Numbered from the stretch's first letter, positions 8,526 through 16,983 are shown. The stretch: 64,000 nucleotides of DNA from Halolamina sp. CBA1230 (GCF_002025255.2 NZ_CP054587.1:1860001-1924000), one strand, 5' to 3'. The notes: generated from the letters alone by a model not told the origin. Made by a program: numbers and translations.

Positions 8526-9556
8526 TCCGGCAGGTAGTCTCTGACGCCTCTGACGCCGACTTCAGGGTCGTACTCGACATAGCGCTTCTCCGTAAATTCG
8601 ACACTTGAGTGCCCGAGATAGCGAGAAATCGAATAGAGGTCAGTCAGGTCAGTTTTGTTAACAAGGCGTGTGGCGGCGCCGTGTCTGACATTATGAGACG
8701 AGACCTTCCAGCGGTTCGGCTCGCCATCCGGGCTGTTGGCGTCGGCGTACAGCTTGCGGTTGATGCCGGCGTTGTCGGCTGCCTTCACGATTACTTCGTT
8801 GATAGCCTCGCCCGACAGCGGCGCGCCACGTGTGCCGACGAACAGGTGGTCGTGGTCCCTTCCCCCTAGGTATTCGTCGCGTAGTCCGCCGTGCAGCCAC
8901 CGATGCAGCAACCCATCCAGCGACCGGTTGTACCCGACCACGCGCTTGCGGTTGTTCTTCGTCACGCTCGCCGGGAGCGTGATTTCCCGTTTGTTCTCAT
9001 CGAGCATATCCAGAGAAATGGCGGCTAACTCCCCGCGACGGCACGCACTGTGCCACGCAAGCCGGATCAACAACTGGTTCCTCACGCGGTCTTCCTCCAC
9101 AGCCTCCTCCATCGCCTCGATATCCTCTTCATCGACCGCGTACTTCTCGCCGTCGTTGAGGTGGTGGTCCTGCTCGTTCGACTTCGTGAGACCCCACTTT
9201 TCGTCCTTCGCGTCGTTCCACCGCGAGAGTGGGTTGTCGTCGATAATCCCCATCGATTCGAGATAGTCGTAGAGCGCGACGATACGGTCCCACCTGTACC
9301 GCCCGGTCGTCCCCGAAAATTCGTTGCTGAGGGTGCGCCCGAGCCGGTTCGCGTCAGCAGCCGTCACATCGGTCACCTCGTCTATTCCTTGGTCGTCGAG
9401 CCACCCGTCGAACCACCGGAGGTCTTGCTCGTACCGTTTCGTGCTATTGCTATCTCGTTTGTCGTTGTCGGCGTCGTCGGTGCCAGCAGCTAGTTCTTCG
9501 GCGTAGTCTACGATGAGCGGGCGGCAGTCGTCGATGGGCTTGTAGCGCGGTGGCAT
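8522..9556 (-). CDS. Tyrosine recombinase (integrase)
   Basis: 344 residues with the catalytic set of phage integrases: Arg in ACRRGEL (residue 173 or 174), Lys near 200, HNVR (His288, Arg291), His316 in YLGHSS and Tyr326 in KRYVEY. The N-terminal 120 residues form a SAM-like core-binding domain. The enzyme would catalyse integration and excision of the element. It follows a small regulator gene by two bases on the same strand and is convergent with the rest of the provirus, close to the inferred right end. Confidence 0.9.
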   Translation of the reverse strand: MPPRYKPIDDCRPLIVDYAEELAAGTDDADNDKRDSNSTKRYEQDLRWFDGWLDDQGIDEVTDVTAADANRLGRTLSNEFSGTTGRYRWDRIVALYDYLESMGIIDDNPLSRWNDAKDEKWGLTKSNEQDHHLNDGEKYAVDEEDIEAMEEAVEEDRVRNQLLIRLAWHSACRRGELAAISLDMLDENKREITLPASVTKNNRKRVVGYNRSLDGLLHRWLHGGLRDEYLGGRDHDHLFVGTRGAPLSGEAINEVIVKAADNAGINRKLYADANSPDGEPNRWKVSSHNVRHGAATRLVNKTDLTDLYSISRYLGHSSVEFTEKRYVEYDPEVGVRGVRDYLPD

Positions 9557-9558
9557 TG

Positions 9559-10155
9559 TTAGGCGGTTCGGTAGTATCGACGGCTGTCGGTGTTGATTTC
9601 GTACCGTTCGTCGTCTACAGGGTCAACTATTGCGTACTCGGCGTCAGGGTACCACTCGACCATGTTCGTGAGTGCAGTTCTGGCTCTCGACACGTCGATG
9701 TCGAGGTAGTCAGCCCACGCTTCGGCGGTACTCGCCCGACGTGCGTACTCGTACGAGTCGTCTTCCGAGAGGTCATCGTCGCTGACGATAGAGTGGAACG
9801 ATTCGAAATCTTCGGGGGAGTCGAGTTCGGGGAGTTCGGTGAGGATGGCGTGTGCGAGGTCTTCGAGGTCGTCGTCGGCTTGCCCGACTGCGTCGAGGTC
9901 GGCGATGCTGTCCTCGATGCGTTCGAGGCGAGTTTCGAGCGGGGTGATGGCGCTTTCGACGGCTTCTTCGACGGTGTCTTCGTCGATGCTCGCGGCGGGC
10001 TGCTCGCCGTCGTCGTCCGCCATCTCCTTTTTGGCGAGGGTGCGGAGCATCATCGCCATCGAGGAGTAGTCGGGGGTGGCATCGACCCAGTCTTTGAGTT
10101 CGTTCTTTTCAGCTGGTGTGAGTGCGACTTCGATTTTCTCGGTTCGGGTTGTCAT
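9559..10155 (-). CDS. RHH-like regulator upstream of integrase
   Basis: 198 residues from ATG 10155; a longer frame to 10191 is open but adds an atypical leader. The N-terminus (TRTEKIEVALTPAEKNEL) has the pattern of a ribbon-helix-helix DNA-binding domain. A coiled-coil-like middle (residues 70-110) and a C-terminal alpha/beta domain follow. It is co-directional with the integrase, two bases apart, so it probably controls integrase expression or assists recombination as an accessory DNA-binding protein. Confidence 0.6.
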   Translation of the reverse strand: MTTRTEKIEVALTPAEKNELKDWVDATPDYSSMAMMLRTLAKKEMADDDGEQPAASIDEDTVEEAVESAITPLETRLERIEDSIADLDAVGQADDDLEDLAHAILTELPELDSPEDFESFHSIVSDDDLSEDDSYEYARRASTAEAWADYLDIDVSRARTALTNMVEWYPDAEYAIVDPVDDERYEINTDSRRYYRTA

Positions 10156-10191
10156 GTGTATGGGGTGTGTGTTCCGCCTTATTAGGACCAT

Positions 10192-10341
10192 GGTCTGCTT
10201 TGTGGCTACTACTCCAGAACCGCGTCATCTAAACAACGGCGTTCCTTCGACCAGGTCTTTTCGCGGAGGCGACGGCGCCGACAGCGCCCCGCCGATCGTG
10301 ACGCCCCCGGTGCTACCCCCGTTTTCGGGGACGCGTCGACG
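10192..10341. other. Provirus-host junction region
   Basis: 150 bases between the integrase cassette and the first host gene. Composition rises to host GC within it. It ends with a hairpin (CCCCG-TTTT-CGGGG, 10317-10330) that would terminate the leftward DUF7521 transcript. No tRNA gene or fragment was recognised. Confidence 0.4.
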
Positions 10342-10656
10342 CTACTCCCGGTCGTTCGGCGTCCAGAGGCCGTAGAGGATACAGCTCAGCCCGACGAACC
10401 GGCTGCCCTCGCCGATCACGCCCAGCGCGAACTCCGGAACCCCGGGCACGAGCAGGCTCCCGACGAACAGCAGGACCGGCACCCAGAACACCAGCAGGAA
10501 CCCGACGGCGACGAACTTCATCGGCCGGCTCCCCTGTCTGTACCCCCGGAACGCGATGTAGCCCACCGCCAGCCCCAGTAGCGTGGTGCCCAGCGTCAGG
10601 GCCGTAGTGACGGCCCCGAGCAGCCGGGGATCGATCTGAACGAGCGTGTCGAACAT
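10342..10656 (-). CDS. Small membrane protein, DUF7521-like
   Basis: 104 residues from the ATG at 10656, with three membrane segments covering most of its length and a short polar C-terminus. It starts two bases after the stop of a winged-helix regulator on the same strand. This pair (ArsR-type regulator plus small membrane protein of the DUF7521 type) is common in haloarchaea. Function is unknown. Confidence 0.75.
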   Translation of the reverse strand: MFDTLVQIDPRLLGAVTTALTLGTTLLGLAVGYIAFRGYRQGSRPMKFVAVGFLLVFWVPVLLFVGSLLVPGVPEFALGVIGEGSRFVGLSCILYGLWTPNDRE

Positions 10657-10658
10657 CG

Positions 10659-11039
10659 TTAGAGCTCCTCCACGAACCGTCTGAACCGTTCGGTCATGCG
10701 GTCGCGCCGCGTAACGGAGAGTTCGATCCCGTCGTCCGTGAGCGTGACGACCGCTCGGTCGAGCCGCGCGGCGTACACCTTGTAGTGGTGCCCCTGTTCC
10801 TCCGGGCGCCGGCGCACCTCGACCAGGTCGTGCTCTTCGAGCTCCTCCAGCCGGCGGTAGACGGTTGTCTTCGACGCCTCGCACTGCTCGGCGAGCGCGT
10901 CGGCGGACTGGGGTTCCCGTGCCGTCGCCTCGACGATGGTTCGCGCACAGTCGTCAGCGAGCAGTGAGCCGAGTGTCGCGGCGTCCATCTCATCACTCAC
11001 GCGAATCTCTCCCCGCCGTCCGGAAAGCGGTGCGAGCAC
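10659..11039 (-). CDS. Winged-helix transcriptional regulator (ArsR-like)
   Basis: 126 residues from GTG 11039; an internal ATG at 10988 (MDAATLG) would give a shorter protein. Helix-turn-helix residues are SADALAEQCEASKTTVYRRL (about 44-63), followed by a basic wing (EVRRRPEEQGHHYKVY). It probably regulates itself and the membrane protein behind it. The likely promoter is a symmetric TATA box at 11072-11079 shared with the divergent small gene. Confidence 0.8.
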   Translation of the reverse strand: MLAPLSGRRGEIRVSDEMDAATLGSLLADDCARTIVEATAREPQSADALAEQCEASKTTVYRRLEELEEHDLVEVRRRPEEQGHHYKVYAARLDRAVVTLTDDGIELSVTRRDRMTERFRRFVEEL

Positions 11040-11071
11040 GACCGCAGCGAGCGCAACTGTGCTCGCCCTTC

Positions 11072-11079
11072 TTTATAAA
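11072..11079. promoter_or_regulatory. Symmetric TATA box shared by divergent genes
   Basis: TTTATAAA is its own reverse complement. It lies 23-31 bases before ATG 11103 on the plus strand and 32-40 bases before GTG 11039 on the minus strand. Both genes could therefore be driven, nearly leaderless, from one TATA element. Confidence 0.6.
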
Positions 11080-11102
11080 TACTCCCCGTAGAACCGGCCG
11101 CG

Positions 11103-11255
11103 ATGGTCACACTCGACGAGACCACGATCGGCATGGCGTTCGCGGTCGTCGGCGTCGTCGCGACGCTGATCTGGTACGGGCTCGCGTGGTACGGCATCGC
11201 CACGCTGCGGGACATCCGCGACGCTCTCGGCAGCAGCGGCGCGGACGGCCGGTGA
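11103..11255 (+). CDS. 50-residue membrane protein
   Basis: A short gene with one membrane segment near residues 10-30 (GMAFAVVGVVATLIWYGLAW) and a polar C-terminus (TLRDIRDALGSSGADGR). The TATA box at the usual leaderless distance supports it. No family was recognised. Confidence 0.6.
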   Translation: MVTLDETTIGMAFAVVGVVATLIWYGLAWYGIATLRDIRDALGSSGADGR

Positions 11256-11360
11256 GCCCCGGCACCGATTTTTTCACCGTCGCCCGGAGCCCCCACGAGT
11301 GCCGCTGTACGACCACGGTGCGTGTTCACGGCCGAGTCGCTGGATCCCCCTGTACACTTA

Positions 11361-11396
11361 CTTTGCGACACAAAGCTAATTTACTACACAAAGCTA
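11361..11396 (+). promoter_or_regulatory. Promoter and operator of ABC exporter operon
   Basis: CTTTG-CGACA-CAAAG (11361-11375) is an inverted repeat, and ACACAAAGCTA occurs twice (11368-11378 and 11386-11396), 18 bases apart. Between the copies lies an AT-rich AATTTACT that could be the TATA element for the gene starting at 11428. Repeats flanking the TATA box suggest repression, perhaps by the winged-helix protein encoded at the end of the operon. Confidence 0.5.
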
Positions 11397-11427
11397 TTTG
11401 TCCCTTCGGTCCACACCACCAATCGGT

Positions 11428-12279
11428 ATGGGCACTGACACTCGGCGTTCCCCCCTCCCGGGTCGGTTCCTCGAACAGACCGGCGCGTTCGCCGCCAGAG
11501 CACTGCGCACGCTCCGCCGCAACGGCGCCGTCGTCTTCTGGTCGGTCGCGTTCCCGGCGCTGTTCTACCTCCTGACCGTGTACCTGCTGATCAACACCAG
11601 CTCGATGCCCGCGGAGGCTGCGGGGATCGTGAAGGCGACGAACGCCATCTCCTACGGGACGTTCGCAGCGCTAGTCGTCTTCCTCAACACGTTCTCCCAG
11701 TCGCTGGTCGCCGACGTGGAGGGCGGCAGATACGCCCAGTTCCGCGCGCTCCCGGTGTCGCCGGGCGCGGACTTCTTCGGGCGCTTCGTCGCCGCCTACG
11801 CGTTCGCCGTCGTCGCCGTCGCGGTCGTGCTGGCGGTCGGCGTCGCCACGGGCGCGACGTTCGGCCTGCAGTCGGTTATCTCGATCCCCGTCGTCCTGCT
11901 CGGCCTGCTCGCGCTCGGCCTGTTCGCGGCGAGCATCGCGGTGGTGCTCGTCGCGGCGGTGCCCGAGCCGAAGTTCGCGAGCATCATCACCATCACGCTG
12001 GTGCTGCTCGCCTTCTTCCTGACGGGGTACAACGGCGTTCAGCCCGCGCTGGTCGCCTCGACGGCGGAGTTCGTGAACTACGTCCCCAACGGGCTGGCGA
12101 CCCGCCTCGCGGTGTACCACCTCGTCCCCGTCGGCGACTGGGCGGCGGCCGGACTGGCCGAGCCGTCGGCACCGACCGCGCCGCGGTATCTCGCCCTGCT
12201 CGCCGCCTACGCCGTCGCTGGGGCCGGTGTCGCCGTGATCGCCACCCGTCGCTCGCTCTACCGGGGTGAGATCCAATGA
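11428..12279 (+). CDS. ABC-2 type transporter permease
   Basis: 283 residues from ATG 11428. Six membrane segments and the arrangement (an amphipathic N-terminal helix, a large first extracellular loop, then a cluster of four helices) fit ABC-2 permeases used for export of drugs, lipids or polysaccharides. The gene overlaps the ATPase gene by ATGA. Substrate cannot be told from sequence. Confidence 0.85.
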   Translation: MGTDTRRSPLPGRFLEQTGAFAARALRTLRRNGAVVFWSVAFPALFYLLTVYLLINTSSMPAEAAGIVKATNAISYGTFAALVVFLNTFSQSLVADVEGGRYAQFRALPVSPGADFFGRFVAAYAFAVVAVAVVLAVGVATGATFGLQSVISIPVVLLGLLALGLFAASIAVVLVAAVPEPKFASIITITLVLLAFFLTGYNGVQPALVASTAEFVNYVPNGLATRLAVYHLVPVGDWAAAGLAEPSAPTAPRYLALLAAYAVAGAGVAVIATRRSLYRGEIQ

Positions 12280-13172
12280 GCGCCGACGCGCCCGCCGCCG
12301 TCGAAGCCCGGAACGTCCGGAAGACGTTCGGCGACGACGGCGTCCTCGACGGTGTCGACCTCACCGTCAGGGAGAACGAGGCGCTGCTGCTGATGGGTCC
12401 CAACGGCACCGGGAAGACGGTGCTGCTCTCCTGTCTCGCTGGGAGCGTCGAACCGACCGAGGGGGAGATCCGGCTGTTCGGCGACCCCGTCGCCGACGAC
12501 GGCGGGCACAGCCTCTCGCTGCTGCTCCAGGGCGGCGCGAGCGTCGACAGCCTCTCCGGCCGGGAGACCGCGGCGTTCTACGCGGGTCTCCACCCCGAGT
12601 TCACGGACCGCTGGCGCGACCTCGTCGACGAGTTCGGCCTCGCCGAGGAGCTCGACAAGCGCGCCAAGCACTACTCCGAGGGGATGAAGCGGAAGCTCGA
12701 ACTCGCGCTGGCGCTCGCGGTCGACACGCCGCTGTACTTCCTCGACGAACCCACTGCTGGCGTCGACCTCTCGATGGTGCAACGGTTCCACCGCGCGATC
12801 AGGGACCGGATCGAGGCCGGCGGCACCGTCGTCGCCACCAGCCACCGCCCCGTCGACGCGTCGTTCGCCGACCGGATCGCGTTCGTGACCGGCGACGGCG
12901 TCACCGCCGTCGGCCCCCCTGCGGACCTGCTCGACGCCGTCCCCGAGACGGTCCGGATCGTCGGCGGTCCGCCCGGGACGGGGACGTTCGAGCCGCACGT
13001 CGTCGGGGAGCTGTTCTACCACGGTGACGAGCGCCGTGGGTTCCTCGCCCCCGACGCGACGCTCGCCGACGTCGAGGCCGCCGCGCCCGCCGGCGCGACC
13101 GTAGAGACGGTCGAGCCGAGCTACACCGACGCGTTCAACTACCACGTGCACACGGAGCGGAACGATGAGTGA
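12276..13172 (+). CDS. ABC transporter ATP-binding protein
   Basis: 298 residues with Walker A GPNGTGKT (about 43-50), a signature-like YSEGMKRK, Walker B YFLDEPTAGVD and a switch His in TSHRP. The C-terminal 80 residues form the usual accessory domain of exporter ATPases. It is coupled to the permease by ATGA and overlaps the next gene by 8 bases, so the four genes from 11428 to 14073 are one operon. Confidence 0.92.
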   Translation: MSADAPAAVEARNVRKTFGDDGVLDGVDLTVRENEALLLMGPNGTGKTVLLSCLAGSVEPTEGEIRLFGDPVADDGGHSLSLLLQGGASVDSLSGRETAAFYAGLHPEFTDRWRDLVDEFGLAEELDKRAKHYSEGMKRKLELALALAVDTPLYFLDEPTAGVDLSMVQRFHRAIRDRIEAGGTVVATSHRPVDASFADRIAFVTGDGVTAVGPPADLLDAVPETVRIVGGPPGTGTFEPHVVGELFYHGDERRGFLAPDATLADVEAAAPAGATVETVEPSYTDAFNYHVHTERNDE

Positions 13173-13785
13173 GGACGTCGATCCCACGGAGCTCCAGCGT
13201 GACCTCGACCGGATCAAGGACGCGATGGGGATCGCCGAGCGGTACGAGGGCGCGCCGGAACAGTGGCTCGGCTTCGGCGTCGTCGTCGCGCTCGGCTGTG
13301 CGCTCTCCCAGTTCGTCGTGCTCGAACGCCTCCCCGGGCTCTGGTTCCTCGTGATCTGGCTCGGCCTGTTCGGGTTGTTCGGTGCGGTGGCGTACTGGCG
13401 CTACGACGGCTACTCGTGGGCGCCGGGCGACGGGACGCCCAACGTCGGCTATCTGATCCTGACGATCTACGCCGGCACGTTCGCCGTCCAGTTCGTGGCG
13501 GGACCGTTCCTCGTCGAACTCGGCTACCTCGCGGAGACGGCGTTCGTGCTCGGGCTCGTGCTGGTGATGCTCGGGCTCGGCTACCTCGTCGCGGCCGAGA
13601 GCCTGAAGGCGCACCGCATCCGCAGCCGCGACCGGCGGGCGTTCCAGGTCGGCGGCGCCCTGATGATCGTCCTCGGCGTCGCCGTCGCGAACGTCGAACT
13701 GCTCCACGAGTGGGGGTTCGCGGCGTACGGCGGAACGTATCTGGTTTACGCCGTCGCTTCCTACTGGGTGCTGACTGACTCGTAG
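13165..13785 (+). CDS. Hypothetical membrane protein of ABC operon
   Basis: 206 residues. A short soluble N-terminus (LQRDLDRIKDAMGIAERY) is followed by about six membrane segments. It overlaps the ATPase gene and abuts the regulator gene without a gap. Family not recognised; an accessory component of the exporter is inferred from context. Confidence 0.75.
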   Translation: MSEDVDPTELQRDLDRIKDAMGIAERYEGAPEQWLGFGVVVALGCALSQFVVLERLPGLWFLVIWLGLFGLFGAVAYWRYDGYSWAPGDGTPNVGYLILTIYAGTFAVQFVAGPFLVELGYLAETAFVLGLVLVMLGLGYLVAAESLKAHRIRSRDRRAFQVGGALMIVLGVAVANVELLHEWGFAAYGGTYLVYAVASYWVLTDS

Positions 13786-14073
13786 ATGGACCTCGACAAA
13801 CTCGTTCACCAGCCGACCCGGCTCGAGATATTCGCCTACCTCTACCGGCACGGCGAGTCGACGTTCACCGACCTGACGGACGACCTCGACCTGACCGAGG
13901 GGAACCTCTCGAGCCACCTCCAGCGCATGGAGGACGAGGACGCCGTCGAGATCCGCAAGGAGTTCGTGGACAAACGCCCCCGGACGACCGCGGTGCTCAC
14001 CGACGAGGGCGAGGCGCTGTTCGAGGACCACGTCCGACAGCTGGAGGGGCTGATCGACGACCTGGACGGGTGA
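13786..14073 (+). CDS. Winged-helix regulator (HTH_34/MarR-like)
   Basis: 95 residues. HTH LTDDLDLTEGNLSSHLQRME (about 29-48) and a basic wing RKEFVDKRPRTTAVLTDEG are typical of compact single-domain winged-helix repressors. Its start directly follows the previous stop. As last gene of the exporter operon it is a good candidate for binding the repeats at 11361-11396. Confidence 0.85.
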   Translation: MDLDKLVHQPTRLEIFAYLYRHGESTFTDLTDDLDLTEGNLSSHLQRMEDEDAVEIRKEFVDKRPRTTAVLTDEGEALFEDHVRQLEGLIDDLDG

Positions 14074-14125
14074 AGGCCAGTTATCTGCCTGCGGGGCACC
14101 TCCCCGCATGGCTCGCCTCGGAGAG

Positions 14126-14875
14126 TCAGACCCAGCGCAGCGACACCATCAGCCCGATCAGCACCAGCTGCAACACGCCCTGCACCCCGCCCAGCTTCGC
14201 GTTCCGCGCGCCGATCCGGGAGATGATGCCCGCGTCCGGGTCGGGGGAGGTGATCTGGGCGTACATCCGGATCTCGCCGGGCAGCAGGAAGCCGAACCCT
14301 TGCACCGACAGCAGCGTCACGATCCCCAGCGAGAGCGAGACGAGCAGCGGGATCCCCTGCAGGCTCCCGATCGTCGTCGCCACCCACGCCAGCGAGCCGA
14401 CCGCCGAGACAGCGAACAGCGCCTGCCAGCGCCGGTCGTCGAATGCGTTCAGTCGCCAGCCCGCGAGCAGCAGCGCGGGCAGCAGGTTCGCGGCGGTGAA
14501 CAGCGCGAGCCAGGGCTCGCTGTTGGGGAAGTGGCCGAGTCGCTGGGCCAGCGTTATCCCGCCGGCGATGGTCACGAGCGCCATCGCGGGCAGGAAAAAC
14601 GTCGTCTTCGGCGTGAGTCGGGTGAACACCGCGGCGCTCTCCTCCTCGTCCAGCCCGCCGATTGCGGGGCCGAGCACGGCGCCCATGAACAGGTCCGTCC
14701 CGGTCCACAGCAGCCCCGCCATCACGTGGACGTACGTGTGGACCTCGACCGACGCCATCCCCGAGGTGACGTACCCCGTCGCCAGTATCGATATCGCGAC
14801 GACGCCGCCCGCGAACGCGGGGTTGGCCCGGCTCCCCAGTCCGCTGATCGTGCCACGCACCGAACGTGTCGACAT
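14126..14875 (-). CDS. Hypothetical polytopic membrane protein
   Basis: 249 residues with seven or eight membrane segments. The second segment carries conserved-looking His residues (VEVHTYVHVMAGLLWTGTDL) reminiscent of CopD/DUF2269-type membrane proteins, which may bind heme or metal. A TATA-like element (GATAATAA on the plus strand, 14896-14903) sits about 25 bases upstream, implying a leaderless transcript. It is convergent with the ABC operon and divergent from the prepilin peptidase gene. Confidence 0.7.
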   Translation of the reverse strand: MSTRSVRGTISGLGSRANPAFAGGVVAISILATGYVTSGMASVEVHTYVHVMAGLLWTGTDLFMGAVLGPAIGGLDEEESAAVFTRLTPKTTFFLPAMALVTIAGGITLAQRLGHFPNSEPWLALFTAANLLPALLLAGWRLNAFDDRRWQALFAVSAVGSLAWVATTIGSLQGIPLLVSLSLGIVTLLSVQGFGFLLPGEIRMYAQITSPDPDAGIISRIGARNAKLGGVQGVLQLVLIGLMVSLRWV

Positions 14876-14986
14876 ACGTGGACGTTCGGTGGGGTGATAA
14901 TAAGGCTACCTTCTGCGGAACCCTCGATTGCTCCCGCGCGCTCGCTTTTCCCAAACGATTTTGCCGTCGCCGCTGGCGTCGGGGGT

Positions 14987-16018
14987 ATGATCGGCTCGCT
15001 GGGGGGCCTCGCCTCGCTCGGCGATCTCGCCCGCCTGCTCGCGGTGCCGCTGCTGGGCTGGGCCGCGCTGCGTGACGTGCGGACGCGCCGGGTTCCCAAC
15101 TGGGTCTGGTACGTTCTCGGCGGGCTCGGCGCGGTGCTGCTGGCGGCGGAGCTGGCGCGCTCGGCGCCGTTCGCCGGCCGGTACGCCCGCCTCGAACTGT
15201 TCCGGATCGCCGTAAGTATCGGCCTCGTCGTCCCGCTTGCGTACCTGTTCTGGCGGATCGGCGGGTTCGGCGGCGCCGACGCGAAGGCGCTGATGGCGCT
15301 TGCGGTGCTGTTCCCGACCTACCCCGCGTACTACCCGCCGGCGACGCTGTTCGGCGTCCCTCTCCCGCCGGTGCTCCCGGCCGAACCCACGCTCGTCGGC
15401 GTGTTCTCGCTGACGGTGCTGACCAACACCGTGCTCGTCGGCGCACTGTTCCCGGTCGCGCTGGCGGCCCGAAACGCGCTCGCTGGGCGGGTCGAGCCGG
15501 CGATGTTCCTCGCCCGGGTCGTCCCGGTCGACGACCTGGTCAACCAGCACGGCCGGCTGTTCGAGGATCGCTCGGGGTTCACCCGCTCGGGGCTGGACGT
15601 CGACGCGCTGCGGATGTACCTGCGCTGGCGCGGCCTCGCGCTCGCGGAACTGCGCGCGGCCCCGGAGCGCTACCGCGACCCCGACAGCGTGGGCGAGACG
15701 TTCGACGCGACCGACGGCGCGGTCGACCCGACGGCGGTCGAACACGGCACTGCCTCGAACGACGCCGACGACCCGCCCGAGGACCGCGAGCACGACGACC
15801 CGTGGGCCGCCGAGCGCTTCCTCGACGACGTCGACGGCTCGGCGTACGGCACCGATCCCGAGACGCTGCGGGAGGGGCTGGAGACCGTCGCCCGGGAGGA
15901 GGCTGTGTGGCTCTCGCCGGGGCTGCCGTTCCTCGTCCCGATGTTCGTCGGCCTGCTGATCGGGCTGACGTACGGCGACCTGCTGTACGGGCTGTTGACC
16001 GCGCTGGGACTTGCCTGA
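14987..16018 (+). CDS. pibD: Prepilin peptidase (A24 family, PibD-like)
   Basis: 343 residues from ATG 14987. The first membrane-proximal loop has the aspartate in LRDVRTRRVPN and the second catalytic motif is GFGGADAKA, the GxGD-type signature of archaeal type IV prepilin and prearchaellin peptidases. There are six or more membrane segments. An acidic cytoplasmic insertion (about residues 215-305) precedes the last segments, as in other haloarchaeal PibD proteins. It would process pilins and archaellins at the cell membrane. Confidence 0.85.
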   Translation: MIGSLGGLASLGDLARLLAVPLLGWAALRDVRTRRVPNWVWYVLGGLGAVLLAAELARSAPFAGRYARLELFRIAVSIGLVVPLAYLFWRIGGFGGADAKALMALAVLFPTYPAYYPPATLFGVPLPPVLPAEPTLVGVFSLTVLTNTVLVGALFPVALAARNALAGRVEPAMFLARVVPVDDLVNQHGRLFEDRSGFTRSGLDVDALRMYLRWRGLALAELRAAPERYRDPDSVGETFDATDGAVDPTAVEHGTASNDADDPPEDREHDDPWAAERFLDDVDGSAYGTDPETLREGLETVAREEAVWLSPGLPFLVPMFVGLLIGLTYGDLLYGLLTALGLA

Positions 16019-16021
16019 TCG

Positions 16022-16498
16022 TCACTCCTGCCGCTCGACGACGAGCAACACGGCGAGGCCGAGGATGAGGAGCGTGTACGCCGCCGCGGCGAACAGCGCG
16101 GCCTGTTCGGACGCGTACTCGCCGGTCCGGAAGATGATGGCCTTCCGGATCATCGCGATGACGCCGGTGTAGATGACGAGCCTGACGATGCGCCGGGTGG
16201 TGCTCTCCTGCGTGTAGGCGACGACGGTCTGGTACACCTCGACGATGATGAACAGCAGCAGCGCCGTGTCGATGAACCCGACGACGACAAGCGGGTCGGT
16301 GATGGAGCCGTCGACGGCGCTCTGGACGATCTGCAGGCCGAGGTCGAACACGCCGATGGCGAACAGCGCGCCCAGCACCACCGCCGCGGCGACCTCGGTG
16401 TAGCGGATGAGCGCCTCGCTGAACTCCAGGATGCGGTCGTCGAGGGAGTCGCCGGTCTCGAGTTCCCTGCCGACCGGATCCTGTTCCTCGTCGGTCAC
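16022..16498 (-). CDS. PsiE-family membrane protein
   Basis: 158 residues with four membrane segments after a charged N-terminus. The pattern (a leading helix rich in Glu and Ala, a [19 protein letters not shown] segment, then [20 protein letters not shown]) matches the phosphate-starvation-inducible PsiE family. Its role is unknown. It ends three bases after the prepilin peptidase stop on the opposite strand. Confidence 0.8.
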   Translation of the reverse strand: MTDEEQDPVGRELETGDSLDDRILEFSEALIRYTEVAAAVVLGALFAIGVFDLGLQIVQSAVDGSITDPLVVVGFIDTALLLFIIVEVYQTVVAYTQESTTRRIVRLVIYTGVIAMIRKAIIFRTGEYASEQAALFAAAAYTLLILGLAVLLVVERQE

Positions 16499-16572
16499 GT
16501 GTACGCTTCCGGGGCCAGCCTCAAGATTCTGCGGGCCGCGGACTTTTCACTTCGAGCGCCCAGACTCCGGGT

Positions 16573-16983
16573 ATGGCTGAAACCTCCGACCGCTCGGCGG
16601 TCGATATCGAGTTCGGCGACGACGGGCTGGTCCCCGCGGTGGCCCAGGACACCGACTCCGGCGAGGTGTTGATGCTCGCGTACGTCTCGCCCGAGGCGCT
16701 CCGGCGCACCGTCGACACCGGCCGCGCCCACTACTACTCCCGCTCCCGCGACGAGCTCTGGGAGAAAGGCGCCACCAGCGGCAACACCCAGTCGGTCGTC
16801 GACGTGCGCGTCGACTGCGACGCCGACACGCTGCTGTACGAGGTCGAACAGGACGGCGGCGCCTGCCACACGGGGTATCGCTCCTGTTTCCACCGTTCCG
16901 TACAGGCGACCGATGACGGCGAGACCGTTCGAGTGGAAACGACGGGCGAACGAGTGTTCGATCCCGACGTCGTGTACGAATGA
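16573..16983 (+). CDS. hisI: Phosphoribosyl-AMP cyclohydrolase
   Basis: 136 residues. Motifs include [29 protein letters not shown] and the metal-binding DCDAD with Cys in [12 protein letters not shown]. The enzyme opens the purine ring of phosphoribosyl-AMP in histidine biosynthesis. It stands alone as the cyclohydrolase domain without a HisE part. Its stop overlaps the next start (ATGA). Two further his genes (hisA, hisB) lie about 26 kb away. Confidence 0.95.
   Translation: MAETSDRSAVDIEFGDDGLVPAVAQDTDSGEVLMLAYVSPEALRRTVDTGRAHYYSRSRDELWEKGATSGNTQSVVDVRVDCDADTLLYEVEQDGGACHTGYRSCFHRSVQATDDGETVRVETTGERVFDPDVVYE

Larger units (their letters stand above)
1..10200. mobile_element. Pleolipovirus-like provirus, left end outside window
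   Basis: The block reads as replication protein, small genes, VP3-like membrane protein, VP4-like spike, ORF6-like, ORF7-like and VP8-like NTPase on the plus strand, then a convergent integrase cassette. This is the conserved gene order of the haloarchaeal pleolipoviruses. Codon use is visibly richer in GTT, TTG and ATT than in the flanking host genes. The right limit is inferred between the regulator start (10155) and the host gene ending at 10342. No tRNA or duplicated att core was found there, and the left boundary is not in the window. Family assignment rests on gene order, sizes and membrane topology, not on an alignment. Confidence 0.8.

Noticed and set aside
9559-10185. Plus-strand frame opposite the integrase regulator
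   Set aside because: Its composition mirrors the acidic regulator on the other strand (Val/Phe/Gly-rich antisense), with no start context.
10195-10260. tRNA fragment at the provirus junction
   Set aside because: No GGTTCRAATCC-type T-loop or acceptor stem pairing could be drawn on either strand.
14108-14986. Extension of the prepilin peptidase frame upstream
   Set aside because: It runs antisense to a clear membrane protein gene and reads as basic low-complexity sequence.
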